From contig JADJSY010000028.1 of NCBI GenBank assembly GCA_016711435.1, positions 1 through 64,000 of the forward strand: a DNA stretch of 64,000 bases, given 5' to 3'. Origin of the DNA: Lewinellaceae bacterium (GTDB lineage: Bacteria > Bacteroidota > Bacteroidia > Chitinophagales > Saprospiraceae). A program made the position numbers and the translations under genes. The notes beneath the pieces are model-generated. The model had not been told where the DNA came from. It saw nothing but the letters and a program-made list of their open reading frames with translations, and made no database searches. Positions 32,806-42,151 of this stretch are shown here, one piece after another; the first letter of the stretch is position 1, and each line of letters starts with the position of its first letter.

Positions 32806-35238
32806 ATGACGCGATTTTTACTACTTACTGATGCACGCCGCCTGAGCCTGTTGATTCTTTTTTTTCCTGTCATGCTCGCCGCGCAAACACCCTGCTATTT
32901 TATGCCCAAGGTGACGGATTCCCAGACCGGTGAAGCCCTGATCGGCGCTTCCCTGAAAATGGACGGAGCGGAAACCAGCATGTCGACCGACTCGCTGGGA
33001 GAACTCAAGATACCGGTCACCTGCGCGGAACACACGGTCAGGTTTCAATTGCTGGGGTACAAGCCGTTTTCCCGAAAAGTCGTCGTCAAAGGTCAAGCGG
33101 TCGTTGCCATCGAAATGGAGAACATCGCCACGCAGATCGAAGAAGTGGTGGTCAGTTCGCAGGGCGCCAACCGAACGATGGAAACGCCTGCGCTGGGCGT
33201 CAGTATGCTGAACATGAAAGCGGTGCAGAAACTGCCGCCCGCCGCCGGGGAAGTCGATATTTTACGCGGCATTCAAACGCTGCCGGGCATTTCCGCCGTG
33301 GGTGAAGGCGCCAACGGCGTCAATATCCGGGGCGGAGCGGTGGATCAGAATTTGATCCTGTTAGACAATATGCCGGTGTTCAACCCTACCCACCTGCTTG
33401 GCCTTTTTTCGCTGTTTCCAACGGACGCGATCCGGGAAATGCAGATTTACAAAGGCTCCATTCCGGCGCGCTACGGAGGCCGCACTGCCGGTGTGCTCGA
33501 TGTAAAAATGAGCGAACCCAATGCGGAAAAATTCAAAATGAAAGGTGGTATCGGACTCATTTCCAACAGGTTACACGCTGAAATACCGATTGTAAAGGAA
33601 AAAATAGCCTGGATGACTTCCGCCCGGTTTTCCTTCAACGAGTACCTGATTAATTTTTACAACAAGGCCTTAGTCGGCACTTTTGCCAAAAAGGTGATTC
33701 CCAACAACAAACCCGTTTTTTTCGACCTGGCGAATAAAATCACCTGGCGGCCAACGAACCGGGACAATATTTCATTCACCAGTTATATCAGCCACGACTC
33801 CTACCGGGTCGATTCTTTGTTCGGCATTGCCAATATTATTCCCCGGCAATCGACCATGCAATACGGGCACAACAACCTGGCACTGCGCTGGAACCACAAT
33901 TATTCGGATCAACTCAACCTCAATGTGCTGGCTGTCCAGTCGCTGTACAATACCAGCACAAGAGCGTCGGACGAAAAAGCGGGATTCGATTTTGACACCC
34001 GGCTCCGCTACCACAACGCTAAAGCGGAACTGACCTACGCGCCCGATGCCAAACAGCGCATCAACGTGGGCGCCTCCATCACGCGCTACGGCATCAGCCC
34101 CGCCGAACTGCAACCGCGTGAAGGCTCATCCGTATCCACGGTGCTGCTGCCCGATGAGCAGGCCTGGGAAATGGCGGTTTTTATTTCCGATGAATACGAA
34201 CTGAGCGACCGGCTGCTCATCGAACCCGGCCTGCGCTATGTCAATTACTGGAACATGGGGCCGCTGGCAGTGCCCGTTTTTTCGGAGGAAACGCCGAAAA
34301 CGCCGGGCAGCGTGCTGGACTATGTCGCCCTGGGCAACGGCGCCGTGGAATCGCATTACGGCAGGGTGGAACCGCGTCTGGCGTTGCGGTACAAACTCAA
34401 CAATCAAAGTTCGGTCAAGGTGGGTTACAACCGGATGAACCAGTTTTTACAGATCATCGCCAACAACACTACCCCACTCCCGAACGCCCGCTGGAAAACC
34501 TCCAACCGCTACGTGCCGCCCGCGCAAAGCGACCTGTTTTCCGCCGGTTATTTCCGCGATACCCGCAACCGGATGTGGGAATGGTCGGTGGAAGGATACT
34601 ACCGCCGGCAGGGTTCTATTTACGATTACCTGAACGGAGCCGAACTCGCCATCAATCCGATTGTGGAGACCCAATTGCTGACAGGTTCGGCCAAAGCGTA
34701 CGGCGCCGAATTGTTTATCAACAAAAAGAAAGGTGTGATGACGGGCTGGCTGAGTTATACCTATGCCCGCAGTTTTCAGCAAATTACCGGTGATTTCCCG
34801 GCCTTGCAACAACTCAACGGCGGCGACTGGTTTCGCACAAACATAGATAAACCGCACACACTCAATGTGTTGCTGAATTTTCAATCCGACCGGCACAATG
34901 CCATTTCCTTTACGTTTGTGTACAGCACCGGACGGCCATATACCGCGCCGGTCAGTTTTTACCAAAACGGATTCAATATCGTCCCGGTGTACACGGATCG
35001 CAACAACGCCCGTATTTCAGACTACCACCGACTCGACTTTTCCTGGACGATTAACAATCCTTCCATGAAAGATCGCAAATGGGAAAGTTCCTGGATCGTC
35101 ACCGTTTACAACCTGTACGGCCGCAAAAATGCGTTTTCGTATTTTTTCAATCCCAACCTGGAGTCTTTTCAACCTTTCAAAGTGAGCGTGTTTCCCACGC
35201 CGCTGTTTTCGCTGACCTACAATTTTAAATTTGAATAA
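32806..35238 (+). CDS. TonB-dependent outer membrane receptor (partner of DUF4249 lipoprotein)
   Basis: 810 residues. Signal peptide to about residue 26, a carboxypeptidase-regulatory-like domain (KVTDSQTGEALIGASLKMDG), a plug domain (AAGEVDILRGIQTLPGI, GVNIRGGAVDQNLILLDNMP, YGGRTAGVLDVKMSE), then a 22-strand beta-barrel ending in LTYNFKFE with a terminal aromatic/acidic pair. It imports a ligand through the outer membrane with TonB energy; substrate unknown. The stop overlaps by a few bases the frame of the DUF4249 gene, which lies directly downstream as is usual for this receptor subgroup. Confidence 0.92.
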   Translation: MTRFLLLTDARRLSLLILFFPVMLAAQTPCYFMPKVTDSQTGEALIGASLKMDGAETSMSTDSLGELKIPVTCAEHTVRFQLLGYKPFSRKVVVKGQAVVAIEMENIATQIEEVVVSSQGANRTMETPALGVSMLNMKAVQKLPPAAGEVDILRGIQTLPGISAVGEGANGVNIRGGAVDQNLILLDNMPVFNPTHLLGLFSLFPTDAIREMQIYKGSIPARYGGRTAGVLDVKMSEPNAEKFKMKGGIGLISNRLHAEIPIVKEKIAWMTSARFSFNEYLINFYNKALVGTFAKKVIPNNKPVFFDLANKITWRPTNRDNISFTSYISHDSYRVDSLFGIANIIPRQSTMQYGHNNLALRWNHNYSDQLNLNVLAVQSLYNTSTRASDEKAGFDFDTRLRYHNAKAELTYAPDAKQRINVGASITRYGISPAELQPREGSSVSTVLLPDEQAWEMAVFISDEYELSDRLLIEPGLRYVNYWNMGPLAVPVFSEETPKTPGSVLDYVALGNGAVESHYGRVEPRLALRYKLNNQSSVKVGYNRMNQFLQIIANNTTPLPNARWKTSNRYVPPAQSDLFSAGYFRDTRNRMWEWSVEGYYRRQGSIYDYLNGAELAINPIVETQLLTGSAKAYGAELFINKKKGVMTGWLSYTYARSFQQITGDFPALQQLNGGDWFRTNIDKPHTLNVLLNFQSDRHNAISFTFVYSTGRPYTAPVSFYQNGFNIVPVYTDRNNARISDYHRLDFSWTINNPSMKDRKWESSWIVTVYNLYGRKNAFSYFFNPNLESFQPFKVSVFPTPLFSLTYNFKFE

Positions 35239-35311
35239 GATGCATCGCCCTTTATATACTGAGGCCCTGTTGTTGCCTCATTCCCCATTCCTCATTCCTC
35301 ATTCCTCAAAA

Positions 35312-36364
35312 ATGCGTTGCCCTTTACTTACGGCGGTCCTGCTGTTGCTGCTGAATGCCTGTCAATACCCGGTCGATTCCTCTGCCTTGCCCGATCTGAA
35401 ACAATTCCTCGTGATCGATGCGGAGTTGACGGAAAATTACGGAAAAGTGCAGGTCAACTATACCCTGACGGATGTGAATTCGCAGGGCGCTTACTTGTTT
35501 CCGCCGCCGCCCGCCAATGCCTACGCGTATGTGCTGGATAGCCAGGGAAACCGGACGGATTTTGCTATCGACGGAAGCCTCAACACCACTTTTCAGGGCG
35601 TGGTGGGCGAAACGTATCGTTTATTCGTTTTCGCAGATGGCAAAACATACGAATCGAAACCGGAAACCATGCCTGCCTGCCCGGAACTGGATTCGCTTTC
35701 GGTCATTTTTTCACAGGAGAATACCCGTTCGCCAAACGACCTGTCCTACTACGGATTCGATGTGTACGCCCAGGCAAGCGATATTCCGAATCAGAACAAT
35801 TATTACCAGTGGGACTGGATTCATTACGAAAAGGCCATAGGTTGCGAAGTGGTGCAGGAATTCGGAAGGGATGTCATCTACCCCTGCGATCCGAGCGATT
35901 GCTGGAATATTACCTACAACACCCGCATCGTGGTGCAGTCCGATCAACTGCGCGACGGGCAGCCCTTGGCCCATAAAGTGGTGCGTGTGCCCTTCGCCAC
36001 GCCGCCCAAAAAATACTATTTGCGGGTGGAACAACGCGCCATCACACCTTCCGTTTTTGCATACCTGCAATCGCTGCAAACGCAAACGCAAAATGTCGGC
36101 TCCATTTTCGACATTCCCGCCCAGACCCGCTTCAATCCCAATGTGTACAACGCAGAAAACCCGGACGAGCAAATCCTGGGGGTTTTCAGCGTTTTTTCTT
36201 ACCGTAGCAAAGTTATTTACATCGACCGTTCGCAGGAAATCAATGGGATAAAAGCCAAAATTGCCAAAATCAGTCCGCCCTACACCAGCGACCCGTTTGC
36301 GTCGTCGCCCTGTGTGGAGTCGTTGTATAGGACACAGGTGCGGCCGGAAGGGTGGCAGGATTAG
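35312..36364 (+). CDS. DUF4249 surface lipoprotein
   Basis: 350 residues from ATG 35312: signal MRCPLLTAVLLLLLNAC with lipobox LNAC. The frame extends back to 35231, overlapping the receptor gene, but 35275-35310 is a low-complexity repeat (CATTCCTCATTCCTC) encoding HSPFLIPHS-like residues, so the later start is preferred. DUF4249 proteins accompany TonB-dependent receptors in Bacteroidota, in the way SusD accompanies SusC, and may capture ligand at the surface. Conserved style: LVIDAELTENYGKVQVNYTL, NAYAYVLDSQGN, ETYRLFVFADGKTYESKPETM. Confidence 0.87.
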   Translation: MRCPLLTAVLLLLLNACQYPVDSSALPDLKQFLVIDAELTENYGKVQVNYTLTDVNSQGAYLFPPPPANAYAYVLDSQGNRTDFAIDGSLNTTFQGVVGETYRLFVFADGKTYESKPETMPACPELDSLSVIFSQENTRSPNDLSYYGFDVYAQASDIPNQNNYYQWDWIHYEKAIGCEVVQEFGRDVIYPCDPSDCWNITYNTRIVVQSDQLRDGQPLAHKVVRVPFATPPKKYYLRVEQRAITPSVFAYLQSLQTQTQNVGSIFDIPAQTRFNPNVYNAENPDEQILGVFSVFSYRSKVIYIDRSQEINGIKAKIAKISPPYTSDPFASSPCVESLYRTQVRPEGWQD

Positions 36365-36365
36365 A

Positions 36366-36848
36366 AGAGGTGAGAAGTGAGAAGTGAGAAGTGAGAGACG
36401 TCCCGTTTGGCATTTGGTTGGGTCTTGGCGTTGGTTTTTCAGGCCTGTAATTGTGAATCGTGTTTAGTGTGTGGTGTTTAGTGTTTCGGGGGCTTCGCCT
36501 TTGGCATTTGCACCCTACCTCTGAAGGGCAATGTCGTTGACTAAAGCGTAGTGAAGAGGTGTCATCTCCTGACGAAGGAAGGAGGTGACATCTCGTAACG
36601 GTCGTTTTCCAGTAAATCTCGCTACGAGATGTCACTTGCTCCTGCGTCGCAAATGACACCTCTCCGCTAAGTCAACGACATTGCCCTTTAGGGGTCGGGG
36701 GCAAATGCCAAACGCGAAGCCCCCGAAACACTAAACACCACACACTAAACACGATTCACGATTACAGGCCTGAAAAGCCAATGCCAAGACCCAAAAAACC
36801 GCCAAACGGGACGTCTCTCACCCTCTCACTTCTCACCTCTCACTTCTG
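36366..36848. repeat. giant nested palindrome (about 480 bp)
   Basis: Fills the gap between the convergent DUF4249 and receptor genes. From outside in, each arm carries GAGGTGAGAAGTGAGA, GACGTCCCGTTTGGC, TTTTTCAGGCCTGTAAT, GTGTTTAGTGTGTGGTG, CGGGGGCTTCGC, GGCATTTGC; the centre is element E1 (36527-36686). The right arm mirrors this order. Several of the same words occur at 2890-3118, 46695-46808 and 50975-51100. Confidence 0.8.
36527..36686. mobile_element. 160-bp palindromic element E1, copy 2
   Basis: Inverted copy of 11908-12062: GAAGAGGTGTCATCTCCTGA and GATGTCACTTGCTCCTGCGT on the two arms, ends GGGCAATGTCGTTGAC/GTCAACGACATTGCCC. It sits at the exact centre of a larger palindrome. Confidence 0.7.
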
Positions 36849-39320
36849 TTATCCTTGCGCTCCCGCCCGCTGCTTTTCCTCTTCTGCGCCACCGCTGCGC
36901 CTGCGGGCCTGCGCGACCTGGTTATTTCCAAAACGGTAGGAGAAAGAAACGCTGGCCTGCCTGGTTTCGCGGAACACTTCAAAAGACTCCACGTAGTCGC
37001 GGTAGCGGATAATGGCCGAGGGCAGGTTGGTCCAGAAAACGTCCGTAACAGATAATTTGATGGTGCCCCGCCGATCCATTACCTGTTTTTGAACGCCGAA
37101 ACCCAGGCCCCACATCGGATTCAGGTGCATAAAGCCGTAAATTTCGTCGGTTTTATAGGTAAAATTGAGTTCAGCCGCCCAGTCATTTTTCAAAGTAAAC
37201 GTATTGTTCGTGGTGTAATGCATCACTACATTGCCGTCGCTCAGGTTGGTATTGGCAAAATCGCCGCGGTAACGCCCCAGCCAGACATTCAGGTTGTTCA
37301 TGCTGCTCCACCATTTGAACGGGTTGACCGGTGCGCTGGCGGCAAATGAAAAATACTCGACTTTAGCGAGGTTTCGATCCGTCTGAATTGTCACCCGTTC
37401 CAGCCCTTCTACCGGCCCGATCACCTGGGTGATGTTGTCATTCGTTCGCGCATAGGCTAATGTGGCCGTATAGCGCTGGAACAGCGTGTGGTTCCACTCG
37501 AACGACCAGGTAAATTGTGGATTCAGGAACGGATTGCCCGCCCGGTAGGTGCTGGGATCGAGGAAAAACTTGAACGGATTGAGTTGCTCGTAAGAAGGCC
37601 GGTCGAGGCGGCGGCTCATGTTGAGGCCCATTTCGTATTTGGCGGTAAACTTGTAGTTGAAAAACGTGCTGGGAAACCAGTTGACATAGTTGCGATCGAA
37701 GGTTTCGCCGGTAGCCAGTTGCTCGCCTTTTGCAATCGTATTTTCAGCCCGCAGCCCCGCCTGAAGGCTGAATTTCGGCCATTCCCGGCTGTAATTCAGG
37801 TAAGCAGCGTTGATATTTTCCCGGTACAGAAAGTGGTTGCTGATGCTGCTGTCATACACCGGATGCGCGTCGTCGCTTTTGTCAAAAAACTGGAGGTTGT
37901 TGTCGGCGTCCACGAGGCTGCTTTTCACGCCGGCCTCTAATTTTCCTTTTTCACCCAGCGGATGCGTGTAATCGGCCTTCGCCGAGCGGATATGCAAATC
38001 GCCCTGCAGGTCGCTGGTCAGCAGGTAATACGGCCTGTTTTCCACACCTTGCAGGTCGTAGTAGCGGGTCAAAAAAGATTGTGTGGTTTCGTTCCAGTAG
38101 CGGGCGTAGTCGACATCGACGCTCAATTCGCGGCCTTTTTTGTTCAAAGCGTGTTTCAAATTGCCGTTCAAAGCGTAGGTCGGCCACAGGTTTTTGCTGC
38201 GGTGGGCCGTTCCGAAAGCGGAAATTTTTGCGCCCGGCCCGTCTTCCACACCGGAGGTATTTTGGCCGGTGGATTGATAGCGGTTGAGCGTTCCCGAGGC
38301 CACCACGCCGATCGTCGTGGAAGGACTGGCAAATAAATCAAGCCCGACACGCCCGACATGAAACTTGAACGGAATCACTAAGTAATTGCGCTGGTCATAA
38401 GCGCCCGTGCGCTCCCCGTCTTCAAAAAATTCGCGGTACAAACGCAGGTCGTTCATCCATTTCCGGTCGCTGTAATTGTAGTTGCCGAAAATGTTCCATT
38501 TTTTGCTGCGGTGGTTGAGCGTTATGCCTGCGCCGGCTTTGTGGTACACACCCTGGCCGTAATTGAAGTTCAGGGAGCCGTTGGTGCCCAGGTTTTTATC
38601 CTTTTTCAGGCGAATGTCGATGATGCCCGCATTGCCGGCAGCGTCGTATTTCGCGGATGGGTTGGTGATGATTTCCACTCGGTCGATGCTGTTGGAAGGC
38701 AGAGAACGCAGGAAATTAGCCAAGTCCTGCCCGGCGAGCGGCGTAATTTTCCCGTCGATCATAATGATGACACCCGCCCGGCCGCGAATGGAAATGGCGT
38801 CATTCTGGCCGACAATTACGCCCGGCGAGCGCTCCAGCACGTCCAGGGCACTGCTGCCATTGGCGAGGATACTGCTTTCCACGTTGACGATCAGCCGATC
38901 CGAGCGCCGCTCGATGAAGGGTTTCTGTGCCACAACGGTCACTTCTTCCAGCCTTGCGGCAGATTCTTGTAGTTGTATTTTTGGGACTGAAACCGGCTGT
39001 ACCGAAGCCCCCAGGCTGAATACTTCGCTGAATTGTTTTTCAAACCCGAGCATGGTCACCGCCACGCGGTAGTCGCCGGGTTTGATTTCCAAAAATTCGT
39101 AGCGCCCGGCGGCATCGCTCAGTTCCACTTTCACTAACGAACTGTCGGCGCTGCGCAACAGGCTCACGGTGGCGGCTTCCAGGGCTTTGTTGGTGGCATC
39201 CACCACGGCGCCGCTCAGGGAAAAGGTTTGCGCCAGCGCTGCCGTTGCGCTTAACGTGATAAACAGGAGCGCGGTTAATAAGCGCTTACCATTCGGGTTT
39301 TGCTGAAAAACGGTCGTCAT
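36849..39320 (-). CDS. TonB-dependent receptor-like outer membrane beta-barrel protein
   Basis: 823 residues. Signal peptide (ends ATAALAQ), a carboxypeptidase-like domain (FSLSGAVVDATNKALEAATV, GRYEFLEIKPGDYRVAVTML), a plug (NGSSALDVLERSPGVIV, DAISIRGRAGVIIMIDGKIT, SNSIDRVEIITNPSAKYDAAG) and a barrel of the outer-membrane-protein beta-barrel 3 type (NWFPSTFFNYKFTAKYEMGL, SRRLDRPSYEQLNPF). No TonB box is obvious. The C-terminus carries an unusual basic Gly/Ala/Gln-rich tail after FSYRFGNN (AQARRRSGGAEEEKQRAGAQG) which would lie past the last strand; it may be an accidental extension. Confidence 0.88.
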   Translation of the reverse strand: MTTVFQQNPNGKRLLTALLFITLSATAALAQTFSLSGAVVDATNKALEAATVSLLRSADSSLVKVELSDAAGRYEFLEIKPGDYRVAVTMLGFEKQFSEVFSLGASVQPVSVPKIQLQESAARLEEVTVVAQKPFIERRSDRLIVNVESSILANGSSALDVLERSPGVIVGQNDAISIRGRAGVIIMIDGKITPLAGQDLANFLRSLPSNSIDRVEIITNPSAKYDAAGNAGIIDIRLKKDKNLGTNGSLNFNYGQGVYHKAGAGITLNHRSKKWNIFGNYNYSDRKWMNDLRLYREFFEDGERTGAYDQRNYLVIPFKFHVGRVGLDLFASPSTTIGVVASGTLNRYQSTGQNTSGVEDGPGAKISAFGTAHRSKNLWPTYALNGNLKHALNKKGRELSVDVDYARYWNETTQSFLTRYYDLQGVENRPYYLLTSDLQGDLHIRSAKADYTHPLGEKGKLEAGVKSSLVDADNNLQFFDKSDDAHPVYDSSISNHFLYRENINAAYLNYSREWPKFSLQAGLRAENTIAKGEQLATGETFDRNYVNWFPSTFFNYKFTAKYEMGLNMSRRLDRPSYEQLNPFKFFLDPSTYRAGNPFLNPQFTWSFEWNHTLFQRYTATLAYARTNDNITQVIGPVEGLERVTIQTDRNLAKVEYFSFAASAPVNPFKWWSSMNNLNVWLGRYRGDFANTNLSDGNVVMHYTTNNTFTLKNDWAAELNFTYKTDEIYGFMHLNPMWGLGFGVQKQVMDRRGTIKLSVTDVFWTNLPSAIIRYRDYVESFEVFRETRQASVSFSYRFGNNQVAQARRRSGGAEEEKQRAGAQG

Positions 39321-39833
39321 ATCGGATAATATTGTTTACCCGAAGAACGGCGTAGAGCTGGGTTTTGGGATTTTATATTCGACCGAATGAGGGTGGGGAA
39401 ATTCGTTTAGCAACTTGAGGTAGTTGGGCGCAAAATGGTAGCACGGTCTTCAGGCCGTCGGGAAAAGGCCATTTATGGCCGGCATCTTCGGCAGCTAAAG
39501 CAGCCGGTACGGAGCGGCAACTTGAGGTAGTCGGGTGCAAAATGGCAGTATGTGCTACCTTACCGCCGTGCGCGGGTCTTACGACCCCGCACTTCTTTTT
39601 GGCAACTTTATGTACAGAACTACACGTGTTTTTTACCACAACGGACACGAAGTGGTAAAAATTCATGTAGAAGATGTGCGGGGTCGTAAGACCCGCGCAC
39701 GGCGGTAACGTCTGGTCTACCCATATAAAATAGCCATTGCTTAAGGACGTACGTACGGCAAAATCCGTGTCTAATCCATCCAATCCGTGTGCCATTTTTC
39801 AGGGTCGTAAGACCCGCAAAACATCAGGACGGC
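39321..39833. repeat. gene-free region with repeats and a hairpin (39561-39708)
   Basis: No supported gene. 39421-39545 has two partial direct copies of CAACTTGAGGTAGT plus GGTACGGAGC words. 39561-39592 (TACCGCCGTGCGCGGGTCTT then ACGACCCCGCAC) is the inverse of 39675-39708, giving a 32-bp stem with an 80-base loop. CAGCTAAAGCAGCCGGTAC inside is shared with the REP at 40536. Confidence 0.6.
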
Positions 39834-40390
39834 TTAGAAATGACCACCCGTTTTTTCATCTTTCACCCATAAATACTTCGCCAATCCCGCGCCAATCGCG
39901 AGTTGCGACGCCCCGTATTTGGGAAATGACTTCTGGATTCGGAACTGGATTTCCCAACTGTCATAACGCATGGCGGCTTGTAAAAGGACGCCCGATTTCT
40001 TCCATGGGTGGTATTCAAACCTATCATAAATCGCCACATTTTGGTACAATCCTGCACCGATTGAAAAACGTGAGGAAATTTGCCACTCCGGAATAATACT
40101 CGCCCCAGCAAATAATAAGCCGCTGAACCAAATGCATATAAGCCACCCGTTAAATTTACTTCCACCCGTGTGGCAAAATGAGTAGAAAAACGTTTGCGCG
40201 CAAAACTGCCGAATTGCAAATCGACAGGCCCTAATCCCTGGCTGACATTCGCAAAAAAACCGTCATCGGCTTGCTCCAGGTTGTTTTGAAAATACAGGCG
40301 GTTGCCGAATTCAACCTGACTAACAATAGAAGAAGGGTTCAAAAACAGAAAAATGGCACTCAAAAGCAGGAAAATTCCCGGGTGTTTCAT
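39834..40390 (-). CDS. probable outer membrane/transport barrel protein (frameshifted)
   Basis: Start ATG 40390 with a signal peptide (MKHPGIFLLLSAIFLFL, cleaved near SSIVSQ). The first frame gives VEFGNRLYFQNNLEQADDGF and TRVEVNLTGGLYAFGSAAYY; at the run of four G (+ strand cccc at 40103-40106) a shift is needed, after which the chain continues ASIIPEWQISSRFSIGAGLY and QNVAIYDRFEYHPWKKSG to the stop at 39834. About 184 residues with alternating beta pattern, like a small outer-membrane barrel. A homopolymer indel is the likely cause. Family not recognised. Confidence 0.55.
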
Positions 40391-40535
40391 TGGGTTAGGT
40401 TTTGCGGAATGAAAAATGGAGGTTTCGCAGTATAACTGCGTATTCAAAGATTCATGTCAGCAAAAGTTTATATGTGAACAGGTTGTTCTGTTTTTTTACG
40501 AGGAATGTTAATGATCGTTTCGATGTATTCAAAAT

Positions 40536-40599
40536 GTACCGGCTGCTTTATCTGCCGTAGATGCCAGACGTAGTATCCGGCAGCTAAAGCAGCCGGTAC
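40536..40599. repeat. REP-like palindrome (GTACCGGCTGCTTTATCTGC)
   Basis: GTACCGGCTGCTTTATCTGC and its mirror GCAGCTAAAGCAGCCGGTAC enclose 24 bases. Related half-copies at 39496-39515 and 44285-44310. It supplies the stop codon of the gene at 40584-40932. Confidence 0.7.
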
Positions 40600-40932
40600 G
40601 TGGCAACAAACACACTACCCACCACCAGCATCACCACCACAAAAATCATCCCCATGATATACGCCGTGCCAACGCCAGGGCCTTGATTGCTGTGCGCTTT
40701 AAGGCCGGTGTCCAACACATAATGTGCGCCGAACACGCCCGCGATCCACACCCGCAGCAGCAACCAATCCTGTACAATTCCGGGGGAAATAGAAAAGCGA
40801 AAAGGTCATGGGAATGGCAATAAACGGAACAAAATTGGCTAAGTTGATCCAGAGCCTGTCCATATGTTTTCTGGGCGAGCCGGTGAACCGGATCAGCCAA
40901 AGGATGGACAGGTAAAAAAGGGCCCAGAGCAA
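40584..40932 (-). CDS. small multi-pass membrane protein (frameshifted, start unclear)
   Basis: Four probable membrane helices: LLWALFYLSILWLIRF, NLANFVPFIAIPMTFSLF, then after one base is dropped from a run of five C (+ strand ggggg at 40782-40786) IVQDWLLLRVWIAGVFGAHY and TAYIMGMIFVVVMLVVGSVF. The corrected frame ends TYRLL and stops inside the REP palindrome. Upstream the frame has no ATG before a stop near 40990; TTG 40932 is the best start, or the N-terminus was lost to the AT-rich tract. Function unknown. Confidence 0.5.
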
Positions 40933-40984
40933 TTCGGGGCCGGGGAGGAGTTGGAAAAGAAGGGCATGGGCGGGGTAGTTAATA

Positions 40985-41098
40985 ATTGTTTATATAAATA
41001 GGTTGGTGGTTAATAAAAAATAATTTTTAAATTTTTTATTTTTAAATTTTTTTTAAAAAATTTAAAAAAAAAAAATAAAAAAAAAATTTTATGTAAAT
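40985..41098. other. extremely AT-rich low-complexity tract
   Basis: More than 100 bases almost wholly A and T, with runs of up to nine or more A and T, in a genome of about 50 percent GC. It lies upstream of the membrane protein gene and downstream of 41126-42133. Could be a slippage product or a poorly resolved assembly region; a curved promoter region is possible. Confidence 0.6.
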
Positions 41099-41125
41099 GT
41101 TCAACGACTTATGAGACACCCCCGA

Positions 41126-42133
41126 TCATCTCCTTGCATAATACATCCCCACGTTTTTCATCCGGAAAAAATTGGTGTCGCTTACCCAGGGGTATTTGCG
41201 CCTGGCGAGCAGGTGTAGTTTGGATTCTTCCAGTTTCCCTTCCGACTCCTGCTGACACAGGTCGTACACGTATGAACGCACCTCCCGCGCCAGTTTGTCT
41301 AGTTCATCGGCCTGCTCTTGCGTCAGTTCGGGATGGCGCTTCATCATACGTTCCTGGGTCGGTTGGTTGAACATTTCGCCCCATTCCAGACAAAGATCAA
41401 GGGCCTGGTTTGGCAGGTCGGACGCCTCGACTGTCCGGGGTTCTGTAAAGGTTTGAAAAATCTCTTTCGCCATTTTTTGCCATTCTTTTTCAGGGGCAGG
41501 CGGTATTTTATCCGCTTCAACCGGGAAGGGAAAAAATTTGATAAAGCAAATAGAATGATACCAATTATCGGGAAAACGCAGCTGCAACTCGTAAAATCCC
41601 GGATGCAGGTCGGACACGTCCCATGTAAGTTGGGTATCGCTGTGTTTGTAATTCCGAAGTACATATTCCAGCACCATACGCCCGCTTAAACGATCCAGCA
41701 GCACCATTTTTTCGGCCACTTCTTCGAAGGGTGGCAAGTCGATCAGCAATCCTTGTGATTGGATGGCTTCATTGATTTGAATGGAGATATTTTCTTCACG
41801 CAAGCGACCGCAGGGCGGCGTTACTTCTTCCTTCTTACCCGCGTCGCCGTAGTGTGTGGCGGCGGCTGTAACCCGACACGGGCCTTTACGGATATCGTGC
41901 CCTTCAAATACATGCTCCGGGCAAGGCTTGGTATCGCTCACCGCGAGGTTGACGGCAAATCCGCGACCGCCGTCGGGTAGGTGATACACCTGATTGCCAC
42001 TAAAATTCTGTTTTTCGCGCAGGCGCTCATCGTCGGGCCAATTGGCCGGCTCGGTGTTTTCCGCCAAGTCGAAAACGGTGCCTGCGGGGTGTTTGTAAAA
42101 AGGGACTTTGAGGATGATGCGGGTTGTTTTCAT
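41126..42133 (-). CDS. protein of unknown function
   Basis: 335 residues without signal peptide or membrane helix. It begins MKTTRIILKVPFYKHPAGTV and appears to have three parts: a small beta domain with a Cys-containing segment (to about 115), a middle beta domain (ITWDVSDLHPGFYELQLRF-like pattern, residues about 130-215) and a helical C-terminal part (PELTQEQADELDKLAREVRS). No catalytic motif is recognised. It starts 18 bases after the stop of the formate-THF ligase gene, so they are probably co-transcribed. Confidence 0.6.
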   Translation of the reverse strand: MKTTRIILKVPFYKHPAGTVFDLAENTEPANWPDDERLREKQNFSGNQVYHLPDGGRGFAVNLAVSDTKPCPEHVFEGHDIRKGPCRVTAAATHYGDAGKKEEVTPPCGRLREENISIQINEAIQSQGLLIDLPPFEEVAEKMVLLDRLSGRMVLEYVLRNYKHSDTQLTWDVSDLHPGFYELQLRFPDNWYHSICFIKFFPFPVEADKIPPAPEKEWQKMAKEIFQTFTEPRTVEASDLPNQALDLCLEWGEMFNQPTQERMMKRHPELTQEQADELDKLAREVRSYVYDLCQQESEGKLEESKLHLLARRKYPWVSDTNFFRMKNVGMYYARR

Positions 42134-42151
42134 AAAATGGATATTTTTTGC

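Noticed and set aside
39373..39795. 140-codon frame on the - strand
   Set aside because: It runs through hairpins and repeat words and reads as Cys/Pro/His-rich noise.
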